64,000 nucleotides of DNA from Staphylotrichum longicolle (lineage: Eukaryota; Ascomycota; Sordariomycetes; Sordariales; Chaetomiaceae): contig JAHCVI010000005.1 of assembly GCA_019096155.1 (NCBI GenBank), positions 2,490,468-2,554,467 on the forward strand, read 5' to 3'. Positions 1 through 12,049 of the stretch are shown here, in pieces (the first letter of the stretch is position 1; every line of letters starts with the position of its first letter). The position numbers and the translations under genes were made by a program. The notes beneath the pieces are model-generated. The model saw nothing but the letters and a program-made list of their open reading frames with translations. It was not told the DNA's origin and made no database searches.

Positions 1-528
1 ATGGTTTCCCCCAGCCCCATAGACCGACGGTCTCGGCGAACGGCTTGGAATATGGCGTCTCCTAAATCATCCGGTTTACCTCGCTCAAGCCTTTTACAGC
101 GAACGAGGCTCCCCAGAGTTCGGTCAATCTGGGACCTGTCGGGAGGAAATTGACATCACGAAAGGTGGATGGCTCCTTGATTCACCGAACTGCCACAGCA
201 ATCAACCCTGACCACCGAGGTGGCAGAGGATCGCTGGGCACAGATCCGTGAAGAGAAAAAGAGAAGGAGAGGAAGAGTTTCGAGAAAACCGATCGCTAAA
301 ATAGGTGCAGAAAAAAATGGAAAGTGGGGCCAGCCTTGCTTCCCTGCCAGGTCCTCTTTGGTTGCTGTGTTATCTTATCGTGGCGTGATCTGCCACTGCC
401 TGGGTCAAGGCGCCAGCCTCACTTGCCTGCCCCATCCAAACTTGCATCTCTTGGCTTGGGTGCAGCCTCGTTTCAACATCCAACATTCCAACCTACGACT
501 CACACATCGCCCGGCGCATCTCATCGAA
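1..528. other. 5' flank and leader of SNU66
   Basis: No supported gene. A 50-codon ORF runs from base 1 to about 153 with no recognisable content. The frame of the downstream gene stays open back to about 220, but the family's conserved N-terminus begins at 529, so this stretch is read as promoter and leader. Confidence 0.5.
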
Positions 529-2538
529 ATGGACGCCGCGTCGATTGAGGAGATTAACAAGGTGCGCCTGGCAATGGGCATGAAGCCCCTGCCAGTTCCC
601 GGAGCAGCGCCGCCACCCAAGGAAGCAACCCCCGAACAGGAGACGGGCGACGACGGGAAGCCAGTCAGCACGCTCGAGACCCGCGAGGCTGCCTCGTACG
701 ACAACTATCGAAAAGCCCAAGACGCCGAAGATGCCAAGCGGAAACGCGAACAGAAGGCAGCCGCCATCAAGAAGGCGCGTGAGCTTGCACAGCGATCAGC
801 CATCGTCCAAGGCAAAGGGCTAGCCGACGAAGACGACGAAGTGGACGTCAAGTCATGGCTCAAGAACCAGAAGAAGCGCCAGAAGAAGATTGAGAGCGTG
901 CGAAAAGCCGAGGAAGAGAAGGCTGCTGCCGAAGCCGCCAGGGTTGCTGAGCACACCGCGGCCGATCTGGCGGGTGTCAAGGTCGCGCATGACATGGCCA
1001 ACTTCCTCGACGCCGACGACCAAGTTCTCACTCTGAAGGACACAGGTGTGCTCGAGAACGAGGAGGAAGGCGACGAGCTTGAGAATGTGGCTCTGCGCGA
1101 GCAGGAGAAGCTGCAGGAAAGGCTCGACCTCAAGAAGAAAAAGCCCGTCTACGACCCCAACGACATTGACGAAACCGGCGCGATCGGTCTTTTATCACAT
1201 TACGACGAGGAGATCTATGGAAAGAAGAGGAAGGCATTCACCTTGGACTCGGCGGCGACTACGACAGAGCTAGCGGATATCCTCGAGGCACCGGTTCAGC
1301 GGAGGAAACAGCAGGTCGTGGATCTTGACGTTCTCGGTATGTCCTCCTGCGAGACACTTAGTTATCGTTGAATATGTACTAACAAATCCGAAACAGAGGA
1401 CGCGCCAGCGCCCACATCGGACTACCTTGACGCATCAGAAATCAAGGTCAAGAAGCCCAAGAAGAAAAAGGCCAAGTCCACGAGACAACGCCGCGCAGAT
1501 GACGATGATGTCCTATTTCCCGGTGACACCGCTGGCGGTGAGCCTGGTCAAGATATGGACATAGACTCCGGCGCTGCTGTCTTCACGAAAAAGCGGAAGA
1601 TAGTGGACGACAGTTTTGTCGACGACGAAGACCTCCAGTCATCTCTTGCTTTGCAAAGGAGGGAGGCGCTGAAGAAGCGGAAGAAGACGCGGCCCGAGGA
1701 TATCGCAAGACAACTGCGGCAAGAAGCTGAGACCCCTGACAGGGAGGCCGAGGACGACAAGGGCATCGTCATGGACGAGATCAGCCGATTCGTCGACGGC
1801 CTGCGCGCCGAACCCGAAGAGGACCGCAAGCCTCGCAAACCCAAGCCGGAAGAAGGCGTCACCACGATGCAAGACGAGTCCTCCGAAGACGAAGAGATGC
1901 ACGACGCCGACCACGCGCCACCCTCCCGCGCAGCCAGTCCCCTCGAGTACGTCCCGGCCACCGGCGTCGAAGAGGAGAAGACCGTCGCGCAGGGCATGGG
2001 CGCGACCCTGGCGCTCCTCCGTGACAGGTCGCTCATCGAGGAGGGCAAGGGCGCCGAGCTCAACGAAAAGTTCCGCCAGCGCCAGCGCTTCCTCAACGAG
2101 CTGCACCGGCGCATGGAGGCCTTCGACCAGGAGACGCGCGCCCAGCGCGAGCGCGACCGCACCAGCGGCCGGCTGGACCGCATGTCGGCGCGTGAGCGTG
2201 AGGAGTGGCAGCGCCAGCAGAACACGATGCGCGACCAGCACCAGTCGCGCGTCGTCGACCAGCTCTTCCGCGAGGGGTACCGCCCAGACGTCGAGCTCAA
2301 GTACGTGGACGGGGATGGGCGCAGCCTGGATGCCAAGGAGGCCTTCAAGGAGCTGTCGCACCAGTTCCACGGCAAGGGCAGCGGCAAGGGCAAGACGGAC
2401 AAGAGGCTCAAGAAGCTGGCCGAGGAGAAGAGGCGGATGGCGCAGAGTATGCTGGATGCGAGCCAGAATGTGGGCATGAGCTCGGCGGCGTCGCATCAGA
2501 CCAAGAAGAGGAGGGAGGCGGGCGTGCGACTGGCTTGA
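529..2538 (+). CDS. SNU66: SART-1/Snu66 family U4/U6.U5 tri-snRNP protein
   Basis: Pre-mRNA splicing factor of the U4/U6.U5 tri-snRNP, expected in the nucleus. The model is two exons, 529-1336 and 1397-2538, with a 60 bp intron (GTATGT...ACAG). It encodes 649 residues. The N-terminus ASIEEINKVRLAMGMKPLP matches the family's conserved opening (SIEETNKLR-type), and GAIGLLSHYDEEIYG just before the intron is a SART-1 signature. The rest is highly charged, with long Lys/Glu helices and a C-terminal R/K-rich tail, as usual in this family. The frame is open upstream to 220, but the ATG at 529 places the conserved motif at the N-terminus and was chosen for that reason. Splice phase was checked: the split codon restores GAG. 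Confidence 0.9.
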
Positions 2539-3329
2539 GCGGGCGGGTTTGTTGGGTTCGGGTGTGGGGCACGGTATCAAAACAAAAAGGTGCTTACATC
2601 CACTTGTTTCTGAATATATGAGTTTGGGTTTGTGCTGACACGGTGTGAGCTAGTTGCCGAGCTGAGAGGTAAGGTGTAAAGTGAGAGGCCCTGGCCCTGC
2701 GCTGAGTACGGGGCCTTGGACTGGTGTCTTCTTGCCCGTGATGTGACATGTGGTGTTGTTGTTTGCCAGACTCCATACCCCAGTGCACTTTGCTCCTCTG
2801 CGTGTGAAGGCTACCTTCGTTGTTGCTACTGAACAACAGCATTATGAACATGCTGTTGCCCCTTTTCTTATTGCTACAACCACAGGCTGTTAACCTGAAG
2901 ACCTTTGGGTGTCTGTCGCTCAGAGTTCTCCTCGCACACTGGTTCAATTGAAGCCAATTGATCTCTCTTCCCTGGTTCTTCTCTCCTTCGTCATGGTTTC
3001 CAGAGCGACTCACCAGGACCCACATGGCGACGTTGAACAGCGGTTTTGACCAAGTACTTGGAGGACTATGCGACGCTAAAGAGGACCGTCGGTATGATGA
3101 CTCAGGCCGGGCTCTTTAGGTTCGAACCAACAACACATCCATCCCACTTTGTGATTGGAGGTTATACATACATATAACCGAACAGGGCCCGGTTGTTCCT
3201 CTCAGATCGGACAGTGCTTGTCAGGTTGAGCCGCCATTCTCAAGGGCGACCCCCCGTGTTCTCTCTCTGCTTACCATACGGCCGTTTCCAACATCCCATA
3301 TCTGGATCTTCTCAGTGCAAAGCCGCGCA
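2539..3329. other. Intergenic, no gene seen
   Basis: 790 bp between two same-strand genes. It holds the 3' region of SNU66 and the promoter of the next gene. A TTCGAA-containing stretch near 3120 resembles a tRNA T-loop, but no stem pairs around it. Confidence 0.5.
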
Positions 3330-4938
3330 ATGAATTTCACTCCCGATTTCGCTCCCTACATCCAGCTCTCCGAAAAAGACCTGCCGTAAGCGGCCCCCCC
3401 ATCTCCCCCCACCCAGGCCCCCCAAAACACCAAACCACTCACCTAACGTCTTTTCGTTAATCCCACACCCACTCAGACCCTCCACCCCGCACCTCTCCCT
3501 CACCATCCGCGCCCCCATCGAGCTCGCCCGCACCCTCCCCTACCGAGTCCACTTCACCCTCCGCCGCCTGGCCCGAGGCGACGCCACCGACGCCCAGCCC
3601 TGCGTCGTCCGCTGGGACCCGGCCGTCGACGCCTTCTCGCCGGCGGCGCCCGCGGGGCTGGTCCTGCTGCGCCATGGGTGGATCCCGGGAGGTTATGGGA
3701 TGGTGCGTGGGCTGGTGCGTGTCCCCGTCGTCGTTGACGACGACGACGACGGCGACCATGGTGGTGGTCTTGACGGCGGCGGCGGTGGGGAGGGCAGTAG
3801 TAGTAGTAGTAGTATGAGGGGGCGCATGGATTGTGAGTCCGGGCGGCGGTGGTGGTGGGAGCTCGCCGCGCCGGGGGACGAGGTCAGCGTGACGGCGACG
3901 CTGCCGGAGGGGTACTACCGCGCCATGGGATCGTCGAGGTATGGAATGTTTACGCTGGTGTACCCTGGGGCGGAGGTTGGGGAGTGGGGATGGGGCACTG
4001 TTGGGGAACGGAGAGCTGAGGAAAAGGCGGGCGGAACGGCGAAGATGGTGATTCCGGGCGGTGCGCGGATCAATTTTGCCGCGGTCTACAACAGGGACGA
4101 GCTTCCCTGGCCGGAGCGAGACGCGTACGAGGCCGAGCATGGGTTCGAGCGGGCGAACGCGGCGCAGGAGGAGTGGCACGAGCAGGAGATGAGGAAGAGG
4201 GCGGAGAGGCCACGACCGGAGCGGCTGCGTCCGTTTGAGCCGTCGGATCGAGTGTGAGTGTCTTGTTTCGTTCTTTTCCTCGTCTGTCGTCAAGGCGGTC
4301 TTGCCGTGATGGGGCTGAACATTTCTAGGCCTGGAGCACCGCACTTTACAGTGGCCATCGAAGGCCCAACAACTGTCAAGAGCTACAAACGGATGAATGT
4401 GACGCTTAACTACACCCATCACGGCGTCACCGGCACAGACGGCAACCTACAATCGTCTGGGGCGCGCCCTGTAACCTTCCGCCACTGGACACTCACCAGC
4501 GACCATCATCTCGTCTCCCAGCTGAGAAGGCGGCGGGGTGGGCCGGAGGGTGAGTGGGAAGCTTGTGCGCTCGTCGAACATGACGGCTGTCGATGGGCCA
4601 TCTACGACGAAGACGACGTCGAGGTGTACGTCGGGCAGAGGGCCGAGGACTTTGCGAGTCTGCGTCCGGGCGAGTCGCGGAGCAAACGGGACGTGTTGAA
4701 CGACCCGGCAGAGATCGACCTGCCGAGGGACTCGCTGCCTGGTGATGTGTTCCGGTACCGGGTCATTAGGTCGGAGGTGGACTGGTGGGATTGGGGGACG
4801 ATGGAGGATCACAGGGACACGGCAGTGAAGCTGCCGTGTTATCTCTTCGGGGACGTGACGGATCCGAAAGACAATGGAGGACGTCCAAAGTTGGTGGTTC
4901 CGGCGTCGGAGTGGTTTGAGTTTACGCTTGTCGAGTAA
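3330..4938 (+). CDS. Unrecognised fungal protein, three exons
   Basis: Three exons are proposed: 3330-3385, 3477-4253 and 4329-4938. The introns are 91 and 75 bp (GTAAGC...CAG; GTGAGT...CTAG), and all phases are consistent, giving 480 residues. The start MNFTPDFAPYIQLSEKDLP reads smoothly into exon 2. The protein has an Asp/Gly/Ser low-complexity insert (about 3735-3825, GAC and AGT codon runs). A C-terminal half of beta-like segments with many Trp/Tyr follows (for example RHWTLTSDHH and EVDWWDWGTM). No signal peptide, transmembrane segment or named domain is apparent. Strong third-position G/C supports coding. No function is assigned; homologue search and fold prediction would be the routes to one. 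Confidence 0.72.
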
Positions 4939-5187
4939 AACCGTTGGAAATCCTCTATCGTGATACCTTACCTCCCACATCTCAAGAAAGAATTGATTAC
5001 TGTGTAAGGTACTGTAACTTTCTGCGTGGGTCCCAGCATGTAGTGGGTCCTGCAAGGCTGAGTTGAAGGTAAACTTGGAATAAACAGCAACCAAAACTAC
5101 AAATCCCATCCCACCACGAAACTCCCCTCCAACCCGCTTCTCTCCACCCCTCTCACCCCCCACCAAACCTCTCCAATCTCGCCCACC

Positions 5188-5980
5188 ATGTCCGAAACCG
5201 CCTCCGCCCTCCTGGTAACAACCAGCATCGTCTCCTTCATCTCAGGCTTCGGCCTCGGCGTGTACGCCATCCGTGGCTGGCTCGTGTCGCCGGACCTGGC
5301 CGCCGAGCGCGACGCGAACCTGCACGACCCCGTCGAGAGCGAGGAGTCGGACGTCGACGAGGAGGAGACGCTGCTCGACCACGCCCCCAACTGGGCCAAC
5401 GGCGTCGAGGCGGATCGCAGGCAAGGGTTGAGGGCGAGCGCGGCAGCGGCCCCGACGGGTTCCTCCTCGGGGCTCAAGTTCAATGCGAATGAGGAGTGCA
5501 AATTGGTGCTTGTGGTGAGGACGGATTTGGGGATGACGAAGGGTGTGTTCCACTTTTTCTTCTTGCTTTTTTTCTTTTTTTTTTTCTTTTCCAATTTCAC
5601 CCCCTTTAAGGATCTGAGCTGACCACAACGGACTCGGTTGGGTGTGGTGTACAGGCAAAATCGCAGCGCAAGCCTCCCACGCGACGCTCGCGTGCTACAA
5701 GTCGCTCCTCCGCGCCGCCCAGCGCGACCCGCAGTCTGCCGAGGCCAAGATCCTGCGCCAGTGGGAGCGCATGGGGCAGGCCAAGATTGCGGTGCAGGTC
5801 AAGAGCGAGGACGAGATGCTGGAGCTGATGGGCCGCGCGCGGAGCCTCGGAGTGACGGCCGAGGTGATTGCCGACGCGGGACGGACGCAGATCGCGTCCG
5901 GGAGCAGGACGGTGCTCGGCGTGGGGCCGGCGCCGAAGAGCCTGGTTGATCAAGTGACCGGGGGGCTGAAGCTTCTTTGA
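5188..5980 (+). CDS. PTH2: Peptidyl-tRNA hydrolase 2 (Pth2/Bit1)
   Basis: Hydrolyses peptidyl-tRNA to recycle tRNA from stalled translation; eukaryotic Pth2 is often membrane-anchored at mitochondria or ER. Exons 5188-5542 and 5655-5980 give 226 residues. Residues about 5-30 form a hydrophobic N-terminal anchor (LLVTTSIVSFISGFGLGVYA), followed by an acidic linker. The catalytic domain starts at CKLVLVVRTDLGMTKGKIAAQ and continues through SHATLACYK and IADAGRTQIASGSRTVLG, all Pth2 hallmarks. The 112 bp intron falls inside the MTKGKIAAQ motif and uses a GTGTGT donor; the exact join is fixed by the family motif. A poly-pyrimidine run (5556-5600) lies inside the intron. The gene is convergent with UTP7, 332 bp away. 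Confidence 0.92.
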
Positions 5981-6312
5981 GGTGTTTGGAACAAGGTTGG
6001 ACATTCTCAGTGGGGTATTGTGAGGTTCACTGGGACGGGGATGGAATTCAGGCTGGGAAAGGGTGGGAAAATAGAGGGTATGGCGCAAAGAGGTTGCAAT
6101 GGGTTTGATCGGCGGTTCAGCGTTTGGAGTTAAACCTAGGCCTGTCTATCTCTTGTACCGGAGTGCTCGTGGTTATGTTTAAGAGCCATGTACAATCATG
6201 GCCTGTGTTGGGTGGTAATGGAGTCACCCATCTTGAGGTATTGAGAAAGGGGCAAGACAATGGAGCATCGCCAGCATGACCCACAGCTTGCTCTTGATTA
6301 GGGTATCATTCT

Positions 6313-8032
6313 CTACTCCTTCCGGGCAAACCTGGCCAGCGCCGGGCCCAATTCGGCCTGCCTCTCCTTGTGCCGCTCGTCCTGCTTCTCCTGCAACTGC
6401 TTGTACATCTCCTCCGCCTTGAGCCTCTTCTCGTCGATGATGTTCTTCTTGCGCTGCTTCCGCAGGTACTTCTTGAGCGCTCCGTTCTTCCCCCTGGCCC
6501 GGTTCCGGATCTCCTCGGCAATGTCCACTGCCGGGCTGTCCAGGTCCCGATCGGCCTTCCGCTGCTGCTCGGACCGCAGGTCGAGGTTGCCGATGAAGTT
6601 GGGATCCAGCGCAATCATCTCGGGCTGCAGCTTGTTCAGCAGGCCCTTGACTTCGCCCTCCTGCCGTTGCTTCTTGGTCTCGAACGGGTTGACCTCGAGA
6701 GCGTCGTAGTTGGCCTCGCCCGCGCCAGGGATGATGATGGAGGAGAAGCCTTCTGTGTGTCCAATGCCCAGAGCATCCTCGTACGGGCACCACCGGACCC
6801 GCTCGATCGAGTGGCCCTCCCCTCCCCACGCCATGTACGGGCTCTGGACCTTTTCTTGCACGGGCTTCTCTTTCGAGAAGAGGCCCTTCCAGACTGTGGT
6901 CTTGGTTCCCCACCCGACTGCTGTGAGGCCGGTGTCCGATATCGCGACGGACGATGCTGGCGACCTGGTGAAGTAGCTTGATACCGCCTCCTTGAAGTTG
7001 CGAACGTCCCAAATAGCCATCCGGTTATCCTGTCCGGCCGACACCATGTACCGCCCTTCCCGGTCGACTGCAAGTGATCGTACAGGGCCTCTGTGGGCGA
7101 GGAGTTTGACCAGCGGCTCTGCCGAGTTTGGTGACCATAATGTTACCGTGCCGTTTTGTTGGCCGACATGAAGAACGGCGTTGTAGGGGTTTTGGGTAAG
7201 CGAGACGGGCGTTCCGAGCTTGGTAGGGATCTCGGTGACGATTTGACCGGTCGAGGTGTCTTGGTACTTCAACTGACCGCTGATACTCTGGAAGATGTCA
7301 GAAGCTGTCGACAACCAAAGATCCGCTTGGGTCACTTACCAAGGTTGCGAGGAGAAAATGGTAGGGAAGGAACTCCATGTGTGAAACCTCAACGTGCTTC
7401 TTGAGACAGTGGAGCTCGACGCCATTGGCATCGTAGATGTAGACATACTTCTTCTGTGCCACGGCGAAGAACTGGTTGTTGTGCAGGAAGCGGGCATCCC
7501 GGACCGTCTCGCCCAGCTGCAGCTCGCACCCCAACTTGCCTTCACGCCAGTCCATGGTCGCGATGTGGCCTTTCCGCCCCGCCAGGATGAGATCCCGGCC
7601 GTTTCTGCTGTACTCGCACACATACGGTCCCAGTTGATCAAGCTTGAGCTCGAATTTCTTTTGTGCCACCTCGATGCCGACCTCCTTCGTGATGTCGTCC
7701 TGGCGAACCTTGTATGTCCGTTCGAGTTCTGTCTCGGCCTCCAAGAAGCCAGACGTGTTCTCGAGCAGGATCTCAGCCTCCTTGGCCTTCAGGGTTGCTG
7801 TCTTGTACTTGTTCTCGAGATTGGTGAGGTTGCGCCGCAGCTTCTTGTCCTTGACGCTCTTGACATCGATGCGGCGGCCGCGGCCGTATGCCTTCTGGGC
7901 CTGCTTGTGACGGCGGATGCGGTCCAACTCGGCCTTGGACCGGAACTCGGTTCGGGCATTGTTGACGGTCAGAGCCCCGTTGGGCTGCGCAACCCTGGTT
8001 AGGGGAGCGTCGACGGTGTCTATGGTGTCCAT
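6313..8032 (-). CDS. UTP7: U3 snoRNP/SSU processome WD-repeat protein Utp7 (WDR46/BING4)
   Basis: Nucleolar SSU-processome subunit needed for 18S rRNA maturation. The coding strand is minus, exons 8032-7340 and 7287-6313, with a 52 bp phase-0 intron (GTAAGT...CCAG), giving 555 residues. The N-terminal basic region (RIRRHKQAQKAYGRGRRIDV) is followed by WD40 blades, with repeats visible at YVCEYSRNGRDLILAGRKGH and GPVRSLAVDREGRYMVSAGQD. The C-terminal BING4-type region includes PFETKKQRQEGEVKGLLNKL and ends in a Lys/Glu-rich helix. The intron join restores FLLATL-SISGQLKYQDTSTG, the expected Utp7 continuity. It is divergent from TSR1 with 338 bp between start codons. Confidence 0.93.
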
Positions 8033-8370
8033 GATGGCGACAGTCCTACTTCGGAGCGGTGCTGAATTGGAGATTGAACTGCAGCCGCTCAGATGTCGAG
8101 GGCGATGCGAGATCCAGCATTTTTGAGCCGGGCCCACTGAAAAGTCTGAGAGTCGGCCTTGGATTGGTCGCACAATGCACGATAAGATATCGCACAGAAC
8201 TCAAAAAAGGCACAGAGGCCTCGATGCCCCGCCATCACCGCCCCTCGTCGACCTGAACCCGTTCCATCTTGGGTGCTTTGCCGTGCGTATTCTGGACCGT
8301 CTGTGGTTTTGTTTACCAAATCAAACTGGCTTCCCTTCCTTACCGCTTCAAAGCCGGCGGCGACGCAAAG
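8033..8370. promoter_or_regulatory. Shared bidirectional promoter of UTP7 and TSR1
   Basis: 338 bp separate the two start codons of divergently transcribed ribosome-biogenesis genes. The stretch holds an inverted CCAAT (ATTGG near 8165) and GGCGATGCGAG near 8100-8111, which resembles but does not match the yeast PAC element. Coregulation is inferred from the arrangement. Confidence 0.45.
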
Positions 8371-10979
8371 ATGCCGAGCGCAGTGGGCGGGGGCCACTCC
8401 CACCGGGCCACGACCAAGGTGTCGCACAAGGCCTTCAAATCCAGAAAGGCGACCAAGGGCCAACTGCGCGACGCTGCAAAGGGTATGTATGAGTCACGCC
8501 GGGGTATTCGTGTCCAGGCATGCCATTTTTGGACCTCAGAAGACCTCAGAAAATACATAAAAATGGGACAGACATCTGCTCTTTTGGTGAGGAACGACTC
8601 CTGGCTAACCCTTCACTTCTAGGGAGGATCGCCGGCGAAAAGGGCCAGCGTAAGACGCCCCACCAGCAAGTCATGTCGAAACTCGACCGCCGGAACCAGG
8701 CCAAGCAGCGCCAGCTGCAAAAGGCCCGCGACCACCAAAACGAGACGTCCGTATTTGCTGGCAGGGATGGCGCCCCTCGAAACGTTGCTGTTATTCCCCT
8801 CTGCGCCGACACCGACGCCGCCGCCGCCATTCAGAGCCTCAACGGGAGCGTCGATGTTGAAGCCGAGGTGCACGATGGCTGCTTCCGGGTTCCAGTGGAC
8901 AGGTTCAAGCAGAAGCTGCAGTACATCCCATTGAAGAGGGATCTCACCGCTTGCCTGGACGCTGCCCGGGTCGCCGACTTCATCGTCCTGGTTCTCTCGG
9001 CCGAGGTGGAGGTGGACGAGTTGGGCGAGTTGATCCTGCGCAGCGTCGAGAGCCAAGGCATGTCAAACCTGTTCACCGTCGTCCAGGGTCTGAACAAGAT
9101 CGAGCCCGCCAAGCAGAGGCTCTCGGTCGTCGCCTCTCTCAAGTCATTCATCACTCACTTCCACCCCGAACAAGAGAAGATCTACAGTCTGGACAACCCG
9201 CAAGAGTGCTCAAACTTGATGCGGTCATTATGCAGCACTACTCCCAAGGGCGTTCGGTGGAGGGAGGAGCGAAGCTGGATGTTGGTCGAGGAGATCCAGT
9301 GGGCGACCTCGGGGCTGGCGCCAACCATCCTTACTGGTGTCATCAGAGGGAAGGGGTTGAACGCCGACCGTCTGGTACAAGTGGGTGACTGGGGCACGTT
9401 CCAAATCGAGAAGATCACAGCAGCGCCGCTTGCGACACGGAAACGGAGGGGCGAGGATGCCATGACTATGGATGATGCGACAGCGGAGGAGACGCTGGGG
9501 GAACCCACAGAGGACCGCGATGGGCTCGACGATCTCGCACCGGAAGAGGCTGGCATGGACGAGGACGACGACATGGACGCCGAAACAACCATGACAACCT
9601 CCAAAAAGGGCGTACTGCTGGACGACCACCATTATTTCTCGGACGATGACCAAGTCGAGGAGTTGCACATGCCCAAGCGTGTTCCCAAGGGTACATCAAA
9701 GTACCAATCTGCATGGTTCTTGGACGACGCAGATGTCTCTGATTCGGGTTCCGACATGGAGGACGATGAGATGGAAGATGTCGAAAACGACGACGACGAA
9801 GCGCAGCCTGAAGATGGCATGGAGGGCCTAGCTGGAGACGCCATGACAGAAGCGGGCCCCTCAGAGTACCCTCAATCAGTCGCGTTTATCGAGCCAGATG
9901 AAGATGAAGATGCCAGGGCTCTCGAAGCCTACCGGAAGAGCAAGAGGACAGAAGCCGAGGACGATCTGGAATTCCCCGACGAAATCGAACTCCATCCCGG
10001 CGCGCTTGCCCGGGAACGGCTGGCCAAGTACCGGGGTCTCAAGAGTCTCAGGACAAGCCCTTGGCTGGAGGATGAGGATCGTGCGTATGAGCCGGAGGAG
10101 TGGCAGCGGTTGCTGCGGGTCCCCGACTACCAAGCATCCCGCATCAAGGCGGCTCGCGAGGCTCTGGTTGGTGGTGTGGCGCCTGGAACCCGCGTGCACG
10201 TCTACATCAAGGATGTACCGGTGGCAATCCAAAAATCTTATGACCCGGCGCGGCCGGTCACCCTCTTCTCGCTGTTGAGGCACGAGCACAAGCGGACTGC
10301 CGTCAACGTCCTGATCAACCTCAGCTCTGACTACCCGACCTCGATCAAGGCGAAGGAGGAGCTGATTGTCCAGTACGGCCCCAGGAGGTTCGTCATCAAA
10401 CCCCTGTTCTCACAGGGCGGCAACACAGAAAACGACGTGCACAAGTACTGCCGGTATCTGCATCCCGGCCAGTCGGCGGTGGCGACGTTCATGGGCCCAG
10501 TCACTTGGGGCTCCGTGCCAGCCCTCTTCTTCAAGCGGACCGCCCCGGATGCCGAGGTCGACGAGGATGAGGAGGGGCCCAAGCTGCCCCTGACACTGGT
10601 CGCCACGGGCACCACGCTGCCGCCGTCGACGTCTCGCGTCATTGCCAAGCGGGCCATCCTCACGGGCCACCCGTACCACATCCACAAGAAGATCGTCACC
10701 ATCCGGTACATGTTCTTCAACCGTGAGGACGTCGAGTGGTTCAAGGCGTTGCCGCTCTGGACCAGGAGGGGCCGGAGCGGTTTCTTCAAGGAGGCGTTGG
10801 GTACCCACGGGTACTTCAAGGCGACCTTTGATGGGCGGATCAACCCGCAGGACTCGATCGGCGTCAGCTTGTACAAGCGGATGTGGCCGCGCAACGCCCA
10901 TGTGCTGCAGGGCTTGCTGCTTGACCCCGCGCTTGTGCCAGAGGCGCACAGTGATGCGATGGATGCGGATGTTGAGTAA
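8371..10979 (+). CDS. TSR1: Ribosome biogenesis factor Tsr1 (Bms1/Tsr1 family)
   Basis: Late 40S assembly factor that travels with pre-40S particles. Exons are 8371-8482 and 8623-10979, with a 140 bp intron (GTATGT...CTAG), giving 822 residues. The start MPSAVGGGHSHRATTKVSHK and the following basic stretch match Tsr1 N-termini. A GTPase-like, AARP2CN-type fold follows, and no intact P-loop is seen, as is normal for Tsr1. A long acidic insert comes next (DEDDDMDAETT; SGSDMEDDEMEDVENDDDE). The conserved C-terminal domain runs from PWLEDEDRAYEPEEWQRLLRV through KRAILTGHPYHIHKK and IRYMFFNREDVEWFKALPLW to SVSLYKRMWPRNAHV-like sequence. The 3' end is 164 bp from that of convergent ureG. Confidence 0.95.
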
Positions 10980-11143
10980 ATGAACAACTCATAGACTGCC
11001 CAGTAGGGCTCACGACAGGCGTTTTGGGAATAAGGATTCATTACAGCTGACACAGTTTTCCCTTTCTATCCTCGTGATGACGTTTTGTTTGTTCCTAGAT
11101 ATACAGTCTCTCTCCACGTTTCCCCCTCCTCTCTTCTTCCACA

Positions 11144-12049
11144 TCAAGCCTCGTCACCCAACTCCTCCAACCCCTCCGTCGCCCTCGGCCCGCCCACCGA
11201 CCGCCTCTGCTCCTCCGCACCGCTCGCCCGCCACGCGCTCAGAATCAAATTGACAATATGATCAACACCCACCCCTTTCTTGACCTGCGCAAACACCGTG
11301 GGCCCGCCCTCCCGCATCTTCCTCGCATCCCGCTCCATGACGCCCAGATCCGCGCCCACCGCCTCGGCAAGATCCGTCTTGTTCACCACCAGCAAGTCAC
11401 TCTGCGTGATCCCCGGCCCGCCCTTCCGGGGCACCTTGTCGCCCCCGGACACGTCAATGACGTAGATGATGTAGTCGGCCAGCTCGCGCGAGTAGTTGGC
11501 CGCGAGGTTGTCGCCGCCCGACTCGATCAGGAGCAGGTCCGTGTCGAACTGGGCGTGCAGGTCCTCGAGCGCGGCCAGGTTGGCCGAGATGTCCTCGCGC
11601 ACGGCCGCGTGCGGGCAGCCGCCCGTCTCGATGGCGCGGATGCGGCTCGCCGGCAGCGCGCGGTGCCGCGTCAGGAACTCGGCGTCCTCGCGCGTGAAGA
11701 TGTCGTTGGTCACGGCCGCGAGCGAGTACGACTTGCGCAGGGCGCGCGAGAGCGCGAGCATCAGGGCCGTCTTGCCGGAGCCGACGGGGCTGTGTGCATT
11801 GGCGGGTTAGAGCGGGTGTGTCATGGGGGAGGGGGAGGGAAAGGAGGAGAGAGGGGGGCGGGTGGGTGTGGCATACCCGCCAATGCCAACGGTAAAGGCA
11901 CGATCAGCCCAGTTGCGGCCTTCACTCAGGGGCATCTCCCGGCCGAGGTAGCTACCGGGGCCGTCCAGGATCTCGTGGCTGTGGCCATGCTCGGCGGGGT
12001 TGAAGGTGTCGTGGGAGTGCGAGTGGACGCCGTCGTGGGAGTGCGACAT
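11144..12049 (-). CDS. ureG: Urease accessory GTPase UreG
   Basis: SIMIBI-class GTPase that supplies energy and nickel handling for urease activation in the cytosol. Minus-strand exons are 12049-11877 and 11789-11144, with an 87 bp intron, giving 272 residues. The N-terminus is His-rich ([20 protein letters not shown]), a probable nickel store. The P-loop GPVGSGKT (about residues 58-65) is rebuilt exactly by the splice. Other motifs are [14 protein letters not shown], the metal-binding [27 protein letters not shown] and the G4-type NKTDLA. Family length and motif order are complete. The C-terminal tail ([23 protein letters not shown]) extends slightly past the core. Confidence 0.95.

Noticed and set aside
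1639..2580. 313-codon minus-strand ORF (and 309 codons at 1548-2477)
   Set aside because: Antisense shadows of SNU66.
3115..3140. GGTTCGAACC stretch as a tRNA
   Set aside because: No T-stem pairing and no D or anticodon arm upstream on either strand.
3457..4422. 321-codon minus-strand ORF
   Set aside because: Opposite the three-exon gene at 3330-4938, whose splice phases and bias support the plus strand.
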